From: an uncultured bacterium
GTDB taxonomy: Bacteria > Planctomycetota > UBA1135 > GCA-002686595
Direction: 5' to 3'
Assembly (NCBI GenBank): GCA_902826945.1
Contig: CADEGS010000058.1
Span: 1-19,899 of the forward strand
Length of the DNA stretch: 19,899 bases
Every line of letters begins with the position of its first letter. Positions within the stretch are counted from its first letter, which is position 1. Under the pieces are notes generated by a model that searched no databases, was not told the origin of the DNA, and worked only from the letters and a program-made list of their open reading frames with translations. The position numbers were made by a program, and so were the translations under genes. Below, in pieces: positions 6,972 through 13,966 of the stretch.

Positions 6972-7780
6972 GCGGGGACGCGCACGCGCTCGAGGCGCGC
7001 TCGCTCGCCGCGGGCTACGCGCGCGGCGCGCCGGTCCTGCGCGCGGTCGAGCTCGCGCTCGACCCGGGCGAGCTCGTGTGCGTGCTGGGCACGAACGGCG
7101 CGGGCAAGTCCTGCCTGTTGAAGACGCTCGGCGGCTTGCTCGCGCCGCTCCAGGGCGAGGTGCGCGTGGGCGGGCGCTCGCTGGCGGGGCTCGCTCCGCG
7201 CGCGCGCGCACGCGCGATCGCGAGCGTGCCGCAGGGGCTGCGCGCGCTGCCCGACACCGACGTCGAGACCTTCGTCGTCGGCGGGCGCTACGCGCACATG
7301 GGTCTCTTCGCGCGCGGCGCCGCGCGCGAGCGCGCGCTCGTGGACGCGGCGCTGGCGCGCGCCGACGCGGCGGACTGCGCCGGGCGCGCGCTGCACGAGC
7401 TCTCGGGCGGCCAGCTGCAGCGCGTGCTCGTCGCGCGCGCGCTGGCGCAGGAGGCGGCCGTGCTGCTCTTCGACGAGCCGACGGCGTCGCTCGACCCCGA
7501 GCACCAGGTCGGCCTGTGGCAGACGGTGCGGCGCCTGGTCGGCGAGGGGCGCGCGGCGCTGGTCGCCACGCACGAGCTCAACCTGGCCAGCCGCTTCGCC
7601 ACGCGGATCGTGCTGCTCGCCGCCGGCCTCGTGGCGGCGCAGGGCACGCCCGAGGAGGTGCTGCGGCCCGCCGTGCTCGAGCCGGTCTTCGGCCCGCACC
7701 TGCTCTTCGCGCGCGAGCCCGAGCCCCCCGGCCGGCCGCTGGTCGTCCCCTGGCCGCGCGGCGGACCGCCGCGCGGGTAG
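6968..7780 (+). CDS. ABC transporter ATP-binding protein (FecE/BtuD/FhuC family)
   Basis: This 270-residue ATPase should power the permease encoded just upstream. Walker A is GTNGAGKS at 41-48, the Q-loop Gln is Q89, the signature LSGGQLQR is at 145-152, Walker B is VLLFDEP with D169 and E170, the D-loop is SLD at 174-176, and the switch His is H202 in ATHE. All catalytic residues are intact. The start is GTG at 6968, overlapping the permease stop as GTGA, which gives a normal-length protein beginning just before the first beta strand. The C-terminal 25 residues are Pro/Arg-rich and beyond the usual domain. Its stop TAG (7778-7780) forms part of the -10 element for the following methyltransferase. 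Confidence 0.94.
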   Translation: MSGDAHALEARSLAAGYARGAPVLRAVELALDPGELVCVLGTNGAGKSCLLKTLGGLLAPLQGEVRVGGRSLAGLAPRARARAIASVPQGLRALPDTDVETFVVGGRYAHMGLFARGAARERALVDAALARADAADCAGRALHELSGGQLQRVLVARALAQEAAVLLFDEPTASLDPEHQVGLWQTVRRLVGEGRAALVATHELNLASRFATRIVLLAAGLVAAQGTPEEVLRPAVLEPVFGPHLLFAREPEPPGRPLVVPWPRGGPPRG

Positions 7781-7783
7781 GAT
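7778..7783 (+). promoter_or_regulatory. Predicted -10 element of the O-methyltransferase gene
   Basis: TAGGAT begins with the stop codon of the ATPase gene and is followed by seven bases and an ATG at 7791, the same spacing as at the amidohydrolase. This argues for ATG 7791 over the in-frame ATG at 7782, which lies inside the hexamer. A leaderless message is predicted. Confidence 0.5.
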
Positions 7784-7790
7784 GCGCCGC

Positions 7791-8453
7791 ATGTCCGCGA
7801 CCTCGAGCACCGTCACCGAGCGCCACTTCGCCTACCTGGCGGAGCGCACGCGCCCCGAGTCGCCCGGCCGGCGCGCGCTGCGCGAGGCCGCCCTGGCGCA
7901 GGGCATCCCGCCGATCTGGGTCTCGCCCGAGCAGGCGAGCTTCCTGCAGATCCTGCTGAAGGCCGCCGGCGCGCGCGAGGTGGTCGAGGTCGGCACCCTG
8001 GCCGGCTACTCGGCGCTCGCCATGGCCGAGGCGCTGCCCGCGGACGGGCGCGTGCGCACGATCGAGCTCGACCCCGAGCGCGCGGCGTTCGCGGAGCGCT
8101 GGATCGCGCGCGCGTCGCCCGCGGCGCGCGTCGAGGTGCACCGCGGCGCCGGAGCCGCGGTCCTGGCGGGCTTCGCGGCGGGCTCGGCCGACGCGATGTT
8201 CCTCGACGCGGACAAGCGCGGCTATCCCGCCTACCTGCGCGAGGCGCTGCGCATCGTGCGCCCCGGCGGGCTCGTGCTCGTCGACAACGCGTTCGCCTTC
8301 GGGCAGCTCTTCGACGAGCGCCCGAGCGACCCCGAGGTGGGCGCGGTGCGCGCCTTCAACGACCGCATGGCCGCCACGGACGGTCTGCACGGCGTGATCG
8401 TCCCGATCGGCGACGGCCTGTGGGTGGCCGTGGTCGAGCGCCCCCGGAGCTAG
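7791..8453 (+). CDS. SAM-dependent O-methyltransferase (COMT/CCoAMT-like, family 3)
   Basis: The 220-residue product resembles the catechol and caffeoyl-CoA O-methyltransferase family, which methylates a catechol-like hydroxyl using S-adenosylmethionine and a divalent metal. Motif I is VVEVGTLAGYS at about 64-74 with E66 and G68. TIELDPERAAFAERW around residues 85-105 is the ribose-binding region. The likely metal ligands are D139 in LDADKRGYPAYL, and D165 with N166 in LVDNAF, arranged as in mammalian COMT. The C-terminus (VPIGDGLWVAV) matches the family's last strand. ATG 7791 is chosen from the -10 spacing, against ATG 7782, which would add MRR. The natural substrate is not predictable. A PfkB-family gene starts six bases after its stop and is probably co-transcribed. 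Confidence 0.92.
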   Translation: MSATSSTVTERHFAYLAERTRPESPGRRALREAALAQGIPPIWVSPEQASFLQILLKAAGAREVVEVGTLAGYSALAMAEALPADGRVRTIELDPERAAFAERWIARASPAARVEVHRGAGAAVLAGFAAGSADAMFLDADKRGYPAYLREALRIVRPGGLVLVDNAFAFGQLFDERPSDPEVGAVRAFNDRMAATDGLHGVIVPIGDGLWVAVVERPRS

Positions 8454-8459
8454 CCAGGC

Positions 8460-9371
8460 ATGTCGAAGAGCATCTGCGTCGTGGGGGTCGCGTGCGCGGA
8501 CGTCGTCGTGCGCGTGCCGCGCCTGGCCACGCCCGGCGAGACGGTCGTGGCCGACGAGGTCTCCGAGGCGCCCGGCGGGCGCGGCCTGTCGCAGGCGATC
8601 GCCGCGAGCCGCCTGGGCGCGAAGGTCAGCTTCGTCGGCTGCATCGGCGACGACGCGCGCGGCTCGGACCTGCGCGGCGCGCTGGCGACCGAGGGCGTCG
8701 AGCTGCACCACGCGCGCACGCTCGAGCGCACGCCGAGCGCCGTCTGCGTGCACCAGCTCCTGCCCGACGGGCGCGTCGCGAGCACGCTCGTGCCGGGCGC
8801 GAGCGTGCGGCTCTCCGCCGCGGACCTCGACGAGGCGGCCAAGGAGATCCGCGCCGCCGACGTGCTGCTCCTGCAGGGCGAGCTCCCCCCCGAGGTCAAC
8901 CGGCGCGCGATCGAGATCGCGGGCGGCGGCCCGCGCGTCGTGCTGCACGCCGCGCCCGCGTCGGGCGTCGTGCCCGAGCTCCTGCGCGACGTGGCGCTGC
9001 TGGTCGCCGGGCGCGAGGAGGCGGTCCTCTTGCTCGGCGACACCGCCGGGGACGTCGCTCCGGCCGGGCTCGCCCGACGCCTGGGGTGCCTGGGGCCGGA
9101 GCGCGTGGTGCTCGACCTCGGCGCCGAGGGCGCGCTGCACTTCCACGGCACGGAGCTCTCCAGCCAGGAGGCGGCCGAGCTCGAGTCGCACGGGCCGCTC
9201 GGACGCGCCGACGCCTTCGTGGCGGCGCTGGCGGTGCAGCTCGCCGAGGGCGCGCGCATGAAGGACGCCTTGCGGCTGGCGAGCACCGCCGCGGCGCTCG
9301 CCGGCGGCACGAGCGGCGGCCCCGCGTCGCTGCCCACGCGCGAGCGCGTCGAGTCCGCGCTGCGCCGCTGA
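8460..9371 (+). CDS. PfkB/ribokinase-family protein with altered active-site motifs
   Basis: The 303-residue product has the ribokinase-like fold: a GVACADVVVRVP start, a glycine pair motif, FVGCIGDD, DVLLLQGELPPE, and a C-terminal helix region ADAFVAALAVQLAEGA. Family members phosphorylate sugars, nucleosides or related alcohols. Several key positions differ from the norm. The substrate motif GGxGxNQ reads GGRGLSQ at 39-45, with Ser44 replacing the usual Asn. The DTxGAGD anion-hole and catalytic motif reads GPLGRAD, keeping the final Asp (D251) but changing the Asp-Thr start and the GAG turn. The nucleotide-site TLG reads DLG. It may be a divergent kinase with an unusual substrate or a non-catalytic relative. 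The ATG at 8460 lies six bases after the methyltransferase stop. The function is therefore only assigned at fold level. Confidence 0.82.
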   Translation: MSKSICVVGVACADVVVRVPRLATPGETVVADEVSEAPGGRGLSQAIAASRLGAKVSFVGCIGDDARGSDLRGALATEGVELHHARTLERTPSAVCVHQLLPDGRVASTLVPGASVRLSAADLDEAAKEIRAADVLLLQGELPPEVNRRAIEIAGGGPRVVLHAAPASGVVPELLRDVALLVAGREEAVLLLGDTAGDVAPAGLARRLGCLGPERVVLDLGAEGALHFHGTELSSQEAAELESHGPLGRADAFVAALAVQLAEGARMKDALRLASTAAALAGGTSGGPASLPTRERVESALRR

Positions 9372-9380
9372 TCGGCGCTG

Positions 9381-9405
9381 CGCGGCCGCGCGTGCAGGGG
9401 CCGCG
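9381..9405. terminator. Hairpin between convergent PfkB-family and sixA genes
   Basis: CGCGGCC at 9381-9387 pairs with GGCCGCG at 9399-9405 around an 11-base loop. It fills the 34-base gap between two converging stop codons. There is no T-run on either strand, so a terminator role is inferred from position. Confidence 0.35.
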
Positions 9406-9888
9406 TCAGCGGGCGAGGTCGCGCAGGGAGCGCAGGCTGCGCAGCCGCATGCCGGCGCGCTCCGGGCGGCCCTCGAGCACGGCCAGGCCGCCGCGGGCGA
9501 GGCGGAAGGCTGCGGCGCGGGCCGGCGAGCCGAGCGCGAGGAAGGCCAGCAGCTCGCCCAGCCAGGGCTGGTGGCCGACCAGGCCGAGCGCCGCCCGCTC
9601 CTCCGCGCGCGCGGCGAGCTCGCGCAGGAGCGCCGGGCCGGGCGCGCGCGCGAGCAGCTCCAGCTCCTCGATCGGTCCCCGGACGAGCGGGGCCAGGCAG
9701 CGCGCGGTCTGGCGCGCGCGCGTCCAGGGGCTGGTGCAGAGCCCGTCGAGGCGCACGCCGCGCTCCCAGAGCCCCCGCGCGGCGCGCCTCATGCGACGCG
9801 CCCCGCGCGCGGTCAGCGCGCGCTCGGCGTCCGTTCGGCCCGGCGCGAGCGGCTCGGCGGGCGCGTGGCGGAAGAGGTAGAGGCGCAC
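9406..9888 (-). CDS. sixA: SixA-like phosphohistidine phosphatase
   Basis: The 160-residue product is a small histidine-phosphatase-superfamily protein. The catalytic RHA motif is at R7-H8 (LYLFRHAPAEP), followed by RTDAERALTARG, then TSPWTRARQTA with the conserved Ser and Arg, and a second histidine in LGLVGHQPWLGELL. E. coli SixA has this short length and motif order and removes phosphate from phosphohistidines, for example on HPt domains or phosphotransferase proteins. Start choice: GTG at 9888 lies right before the first strand and has GAGG a few bases upstream, while the frame remains open far upstream as an antisense artefact of ppk. It diverges from ppk; sixA near ppk and ppx is a familiar bacterial grouping. 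The exact substrate is not known. Confidence 0.88.
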   Translation of the reverse strand: MRLYLFRHAPAEPLAPGRTDAERALTARGARRMRRAARGLWERGVRLDGLCTSPWTRARQTARCLAPLVRGPIEELELLARAPGPALLRELAARAEERAALGLVGHQPWLGELLAFLALGSPARAAAFRLARGGLAVLEGRPERAGMRLRSLRSLRDLAR

Positions 9889-9978
9889 GGCGCCATCCTC
9901 GCCCGTCCGCGGCCGCGCGGCCAGGGCCCGCCGGGGAGCGCTCCGGGGCCCGCGGGGGACGCCGGGCCGCTCCCGCCT

Positions 9979-9984
9979 TAAGAT
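9979..9984 (+). promoter_or_regulatory. Predicted -10 element of ppk
   Basis: TAAGAT at 9979-9984, within CTTAAGATC, is the only AT-rich word in the 129-base sixA-ppk gap. It predicts a leader of about 26 bases. Upstream lies the perfect palindrome GGAGCGCTCC (9935-9944), a possible but unproven operator. I recognise no Pho-box. Confidence 0.4.
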
Positions 9985-10017
9985 CGCGGCCCGCCCGCCC
10001 GAACGGATCCTGCAGCG

Positions 10018-12222
10018 ATGTCCGCGCCCACGCCCGACCTCCAGCGCCGCCCCGAGCTCTTCACGAACCGCGAGCTCTCGCTGCTCGCGTTCGACGCGCG
10101 CGTGCTGGCGCAGGCCGAGGACGAGGGGCTGCCCCTGCTCGAGCGCCTGCGCTTCCTGACCATCGCCAGCGCCAACCTGGACGAGTTCTTCGAGATCCGC
10201 GTGGCCGGCCTCGTGCAGCAGGCCGCGCACGGCCTGCAGCAGGTCGGCCCCGACGGCCTCTCGCCGCAGGAGCAGCTGCGGCTGATCTCCGCGGAGTGCC
10301 ACCGCATCGTGGCGGTGCAGTACAAGCTCTTGAACGAGGTGCTCCTGCCGCGCCTGGAGCAGCACGGCGTGCGCGTGCTGCGCCGCGCGCACTGGAACGA
10401 CGCGCAGCGCGCCTGGGTGCAGTGCTTCTTCCGCGAGCAGGTGCTGCCGGTGCTCACGCCGGTCGGCCTCGACCCTGCGCACCCCTTCCCGCGGCTCCTG
10501 AACAAGGGGCTGTCGTTCGTGGTCGAGGTCGAGGGCACGGACGCCTTCGGGCGCTCGAGCGGGGTGGCCGTGCTGCAGGTGCCGCGCTCGCTGCCGCGCG
10601 TGCTGCGCATGCCGGCCGGCGTCGCGCAGCGCGAGCACGACTTCGTGCTGCTCTCGTCGGTGATCCACGCCAACGTGGGCGAGCTCTTCCAGGGCATGAA
10701 GGTCGGCGGCTGCCACCAGTTCCGCGTCACGCGCAACGGCGACCTGTGGGTGGACGAGGAGGAGGTCGAGGACCTGCTGCAGGCGCTCAAGGGCGAGCTC
10801 TCGAGCCGCAACTTCGGCCAGGCGGTGCGGCTCGAGGTGGCGGACACCTGCGAGGAGCGCACGGCGGCCTTCCTGCTCAAGCGCCTCAACCTGACGCCGA
10901 ACGAGCTCTACCGCGTGCACGGGCCGGTGAACCTGAACCGCCTGGCGGCGATCTACGACCTGGTCGACCGGCCGGCGCTCAAGTTCCCGGCCTTCGTGCC
11001 CGGGATGCGGCGCGAGCTGCGCGACGCCGACCTGTTCGCCGTGCTGCGCCGGCGCGACGTGCTGCTGCACCACCCCTACGAGTCCTTCGCGCCGGTGACG
11101 GAGTTCCTGCGCCAGGCCTCGACCGACCCGGCGGTGCTCGCGATCAAGCAGACCGTCTACCGCACCGACGTCGGCTCGCCGCTGGTCGAGTCGCTGATCT
11201 CGGCCGCGCGCGCGGGCAAGGAGGTCACCGCCGTGGTCGAGCTGCGCGCGCGCTTCGACGAGGCGCACAACATCGACCTGGCGACGCGCCTGCAGCAGGC
11301 CGGCGCGAACGTGGTCTACGGCGTCGTCGGCTACAAGACGCACGCCAAGATGCTGCTCGTCGTGCGCCGCGAGAGCGGCCAGCTGCGGCGCTACTTCCAC
11401 CTCGGCACGGGCAACTACCACCCGGGCACGGCGCGCGCCTACACCGACTTCGGCCTGCTCTCCTGCCACCCCGAGCTGGGCCAGGACGTGCACGGCGTCT
11501 TCAACCAGCTCACGGGGCTGGGCAAGGTCGGGACGCTGCACCAGCTCGTCCAGGCGCCCTTCACGCTGCTGCGCACGCTGCACGAGCTGATCGAGCGCGA
11601 GGCCGAGGAAGCGCGCGCGGGCCGCCCGGCGCGCATCGTGGCCAAGATGAACTCGCTCTCCGAGCCCTCGGTCATCGCCGCGCTCTACCGCGCCTCGCAG
11701 GCCGGCGTCGAGATCGACCTGATCGTGCGCGGCATCTGCCGCCTGCGCCCGGGCGTGCCGGGCGTGTCCGAGACGATCCGCGTGCGCTCGATCGTCGGAC
11801 GCTTCCTCGAGCACTCGCGCATCTACGCCTTCCACGCCGGAGGCGAGGAGCGCGTCTACCTCTCCAGCGCCGACTGGATGGAGCGCAACCTGCTGCGGCG
11901 CGTCGAGGCGTGCTTCCCGGTGCTCGATCCCGAGCTGCGCCAGCGCGTGCGCGAGGAGGGGCTCGAGAGCTACCTGGCCGACGACCGGCGCGCCTGGCTG
12001 CTCGGCGCCGACGGCGCTTGGCAGCGCGCGCGCGCGGCCGCCCCGCGGCGCGACGCGCAGCTCGAGCTCCTGGCCGGCCTCAGCCACTCAGTGGAGGTCG
12101 AGCTCCAGGCCGACTCCGGCGAGCAGGGAGGCCTCGTCCTCGAGGTCCGCTCGGACGAGCGTGTGCTCGGCCAGCCACCCGGGGGGGAAGACGAGCTCGA
12201 AGGCAGCGGCTCGGCCGCGTAG
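10018..12222 (+). CDS. ppk: Polyphosphate kinase 1
   Basis: PPK1 makes inorganic polyphosphate from ATP reversibly through a phospho-histidine enzyme. The N-domain reads NRELSLLAFDARVLAQAEDE then RLRFLTIASANLDEFFEIRV, followed by the head domain and two phospholipase-D-like catalytic domains. The autophosphorylated His is H442 in YKTHAKM and the second catalytic His is H599 in EHSRIYAF. Their spacing of 157 residues equals that of E. coli H435 and H592. FHLGTGNYHPGTAR and LSSADWMERN are also intact. Most members stop near residue 690, but here the frame continues to residue 734. The last 44 residues (12088-12219) lie opposite the ppx C-terminus, giving a 135-base convergent overlap. The ATG at 10018 precedes the conserved N-domain closely and has only a weak ribosome site. 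Confidence 0.97.
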   Translation: MSAPTPDLQRRPELFTNRELSLLAFDARVLAQAEDEGLPLLERLRFLTIASANLDEFFEIRVAGLVQQAAHGLQQVGPDGLSPQEQLRLISAECHRIVAVQYKLLNEVLLPRLEQHGVRVLRRAHWNDAQRAWVQCFFREQVLPVLTPVGLDPAHPFPRLLNKGLSFVVEVEGTDAFGRSSGVAVLQVPRSLPRVLRMPAGVAQREHDFVLLSSVIHANVGELFQGMKVGGCHQFRVTRNGDLWVDEEEVEDLLQALKGELSSRNFGQAVRLEVADTCEERTAAFLLKRLNLTPNELYRVHGPVNLNRLAAIYDLVDRPALKFPAFVPGMRRELRDADLFAVLRRRDVLLHHPYESFAPVTEFLRQASTDPAVLAIKQTVYRTDVGSPLVESLISAARAGKEVTAVVELRARFDEAHNIDLATRLQQAGANVVYGVVGYKTHAKMLLVVRRESGQLRRYFHLGTGNYHPGTARAYTDFGLLSCHPELGQDVHGVFNQLTGLGKVGTLHQLVQAPFTLLRTLHELIEREAEEARAGRPARIVAKMNSLSEPSVIAALYRASQAGVEIDLIVRGICRLRPGVPGVSETIRVRSIVGRFLEHSRIYAFHAGGEERVYLSSADWMERNLLRRVEACFPVLDPELRQRVREEGLESYLADDRRAWLLGADGAWQRARAAAPRRDAQLELLAGLSHSVEVELQADSGEQGGLVLEVRSDERVLGQPPGGEDELEGSGSAA

Positions 12223-13581
12223 CTGGAAGACGTTCGTGCGGCGCGGCGAGCGCGCCCGCTCGAGCCGCACCGCGAGCCGCAGCAGCACGCACAGCCGCAG
12301 CACGAGCTCGCGGTCCTCGGGCGTCAGGGCCTCGAAGAGCTCGGGCGCGAGCTTGCGCCGGTGGCAGCGCACGAGCGTCGCCAGGCGCATCTGCTCCTCG
12401 CGCGAGAAGCCGGGCATCGAGGTGTTGGCCAGCAGGTAGCCGCCGTGGCGGTGGTAGCCGCTGTAGGCCACGGCCAGGCCGACCTCGTGCAGGCGCGCGG
12501 CCCACGAGAGCAGCTGGCGGCTGAGCTCGGGCTCCAGGCGCCAGGCCTCCTCGACCTGCGCCAGCGCGAAGAGCGCGGTGCGCTCGACGCGCTCCGCCTG
12601 CTGCAGGTCGACGTGGTAGCGCTCGCTCAGCGAGCGGATCGTGCCCTCGCGCACGTCCTCGTGGTGGAAGCGTCCGACGAGGTCGTAGAGCACGCCCTCG
12701 CGCAGCGAGTACTCCGCCGTCGCGAGCGCCTGGACCTCGAAGCTCTGGAAGAGCGCCTCGAGGATGGCCAGGCCGCCGGGCAGGACCGGCGCGCGCTCGC
12801 GCGCCAGGCCGGGCAGGTCGGCCAGCGCCTCGACGTGGCCGCGGCGCACGAGCTCCTTGCGCAGGCGCTTCACGCCGCGCAGCGTCATCGGGACCTCGCC
12901 CAGGCCCGAGAGCCGCAGCACCTCCTCGATCGCGCGCACGGTGCCCGACGAGCCGACGGCCTCGTCCCAGCCCGCGGAGCGGTACTGGCGGCGAATCCCC
13001 TCGAGCTCCAGGCGCGCGGCGATCTCCGCGCGCGTGAAGCCCTTCTGCGTCAGCACGCCGCCGGGGAAGTAGCGCAGGCTGTAGGAGACGCAGCCCATGC
13101 CCAGGCTGTCGGTGTAGCGCGGCGCGCTGCCCTGGCCGAGGATGCACTCCGTGCTGCCGCCGCCGATGTCCACCAGCAGGCGCCGGCCGCGCGGCGGCCC
13201 GAGGTCGAAGGTCACGCCGAGGTAGACCAGGCGCGCCTCCTCCGGGCCGGGCAGGATCTCGATCGGCGCGCCGAGCGCCGCGCGGCACTGCTCGAGCAGG
13301 TCGCGCGGGCGCTTGGTGTGGCGGAAGGTGTGCGTGGCCACGGCGCGGATGCGCTCGTGGGGCACCTCGACCAGCCGCTGGCGGAAGCGCTCCAGGCAGG
13401 CCAGCGCGCGCTCCAGCGCCTCGCGCGAGAGCACGCCGCCCTGCCCCAGCCCGGCGCGCAGGCGCACCGGGTCGCGCAGCCGGTCGAGGATCGAGACCTG
13501 GCCGCCCAGCTCGCGCCCGATGACCATGTGGAAGCTGTTGGAGCCGAGGTCGACGGCTGCCAGGGGCGCGGTGGGGTCCAC
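12088..13581 (-). CDS. ppx: Exopolyphosphatase / guanosine pentaphosphate phosphatase (Ppx/GppA)
   Basis: The 497-residue product is a Ppx/GppA-family hydrolase that removes terminal phosphate from polyphosphate, or converts pppGpp to ppGpp. Motifs: DLGSNSFHMVIG at 11-22 (first phosphate loop), LPGPEEARLVYLG with the catalytic-Glu region, LLVDIGGGSTE (second phosphate loop), and SSGTVRAIEEVL. The C-terminal HD-like region follows, with RLHEVG and YHRHGGYLLANT. The length matches the E. coli proteins (PPX about 513, GppA about 494), so the full four-domain form is present. Start: the frame is open to 13692, but the upstream part is Arg/Ala-rich and has no family match. GTG at 13581 lies just before the first strand and seven bases after a CAGACT -10-like word. 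Its 3' end overlaps ppk. Pairing with ppk favours polyphosphate as substrate; GppA activity is an alternative. Confidence 0.94.
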   Translation of the reverse strand: MDPTAPLAAVDLGSNSFHMVIGRELGGQVSILDRLRDPVRLRAGLGQGGVLSREALERALACLERFRQRLVEVPHERIRAVATHTFRHTKRPRDLLEQCRAALGAPIEILPGPEEARLVYLGVTFDLGPPRGRRLLVDIGGGSTECILGQGSAPRYTDSLGMGCVSYSLRYFPGGVLTQKGFTRAEIAARLELEGIRRQYRSAGWDEAVGSSGTVRAIEEVLRLSGLGEVPMTLRGVKRLRKELVRRGHVEALADLPGLARERAPVLPGGLAILEALFQSFEVQALATAEYSLREGVLYDLVGRFHHEDVREGTIRSLSERYHVDLQQAERVERTALFALAQVEEAWRLEPELSRQLLSWAARLHEVGLAVAYSGYHRHGGYLLANTSMPGFSREEQMRLATLVRCHRRKLAPELFEALTPEDRELVLRLCVLLRLAVRLERARSPRRTNVFQLRGRAAAFELVFPPGWLAEHTLVRADLEDEASLLAGVGLELDLH

Positions 13582-13588
13582 GCGCGAC

Positions 13589-13594
13589 AGTCTG
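13589..13594 (-). promoter_or_regulatory. Predicted -10 element of ppx
   Basis: On the minus strand CAGACT is followed by seven bases and the GTG start at 13581, the same geometry as TAGGCT before the amidohydrolase. The first base deviates from T, so it is a weaker match. It supports the late start and a leaderless message. Confidence 0.35.
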
Positions 13595-13674
13595 CCGGGC
13601 CGGCGAGCCGCGGGACAGCGCGCGCCCGCGCGTTCGCGCCGCGCTCCGGCGGGGACACGTACCGCGCGCGGCGC

Positions 13675-13680
13675 TACACT
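13675..13680 (+). promoter_or_regulatory. Predicted -10 element of xseB-ispA
   Basis: TACACT at 13675-13680 lies ten bases before the ATG at 13691. GGACAC at 13653-13658, 16 bases upstream, may be the -35. It shares the 109-base gap with the divergent ppx promoter. The message would start at or within a few bases of the ATG. Confidence 0.5.
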
Positions 13681-13690
13681 CGCGCGCGCC

Positions 13691-13966
13691 ATGGAGCGGG
13701 AGGCGGGAGCGGAGCGCGCGGCCGGCTTCGACGAGCGGCTGGGCGAGCTCGAGGCGATCGTGCGCGAGCTCGAGGAAGGGGGCCTCGGGCTGGAGCCCTC
13801 GATCGAGCGCTACCAGCGCGGGATCGAGCTGCTCAAGGACTGCCACCGCACGCTGGCCCGCTACCGCGAGCGGGTCGAGGAGCTCTCGCGCGACGCCGCG
13901 CTCTCGCTCCAGCCCCTCGAGCGCGACCCCGACCACGATGGCCCGAGCGAGCGCGAGCGCGCCTGA
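13691..13966 (+). CDS. xseB: Exodeoxyribonuclease VII small subunit
   Basis: The 91-residue product is the small subunit of exonuclease VII, which with XseA degrades single-stranded DNA to oligonucleotides. The conserved core [43 protein letters not shown] is complete, shown here by [18 protein letters not shown] at about 13-30 and the YQRGIELLK helix after it. A charged C-terminal tail adds some 15 residues. The ATG at 13691 lies ten bases after TACACT; no ribosome site precedes it. It overlaps ispA by 29 bases in another frame. The large subunit XseA is not in the window, which is mildly unusual because the two are often neighbours. Linkage of xseB to ispA and dxs is common in bacteria. Confidence 0.93.
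   Translation: MEREAGAERAAGFDERLGELEAIVRELEEGGLGLEPSIERYQRGIELLKDCHRTLARYRERVEELSRDAALSLQPLERDPDHDGPSERERA

Noticed and set aside
3207..7211. A 1334-codon open frame on the minus strand across the SGNH, OsmC, permease and ATPase genes
   Set aside because: It is Arg/Ala/Pro-rich and lacks family motifs, while four recognisable genes lie on the plus strand. Stop codons are rare in antisense frames at this G+C content.
9889..12087. The long minus-strand frame continuing upstream of sixA
   Set aside because: Only the part from 9888 down matches a protein family; the rest is antisense to ppk.
13582..13692. N-terminal extension of ppx up to 13692
   Set aside because: The 37 extra residues are low-complexity Arg/Ala, would overlap the xseB start, and the conserved domain begins right after GTG 13581.
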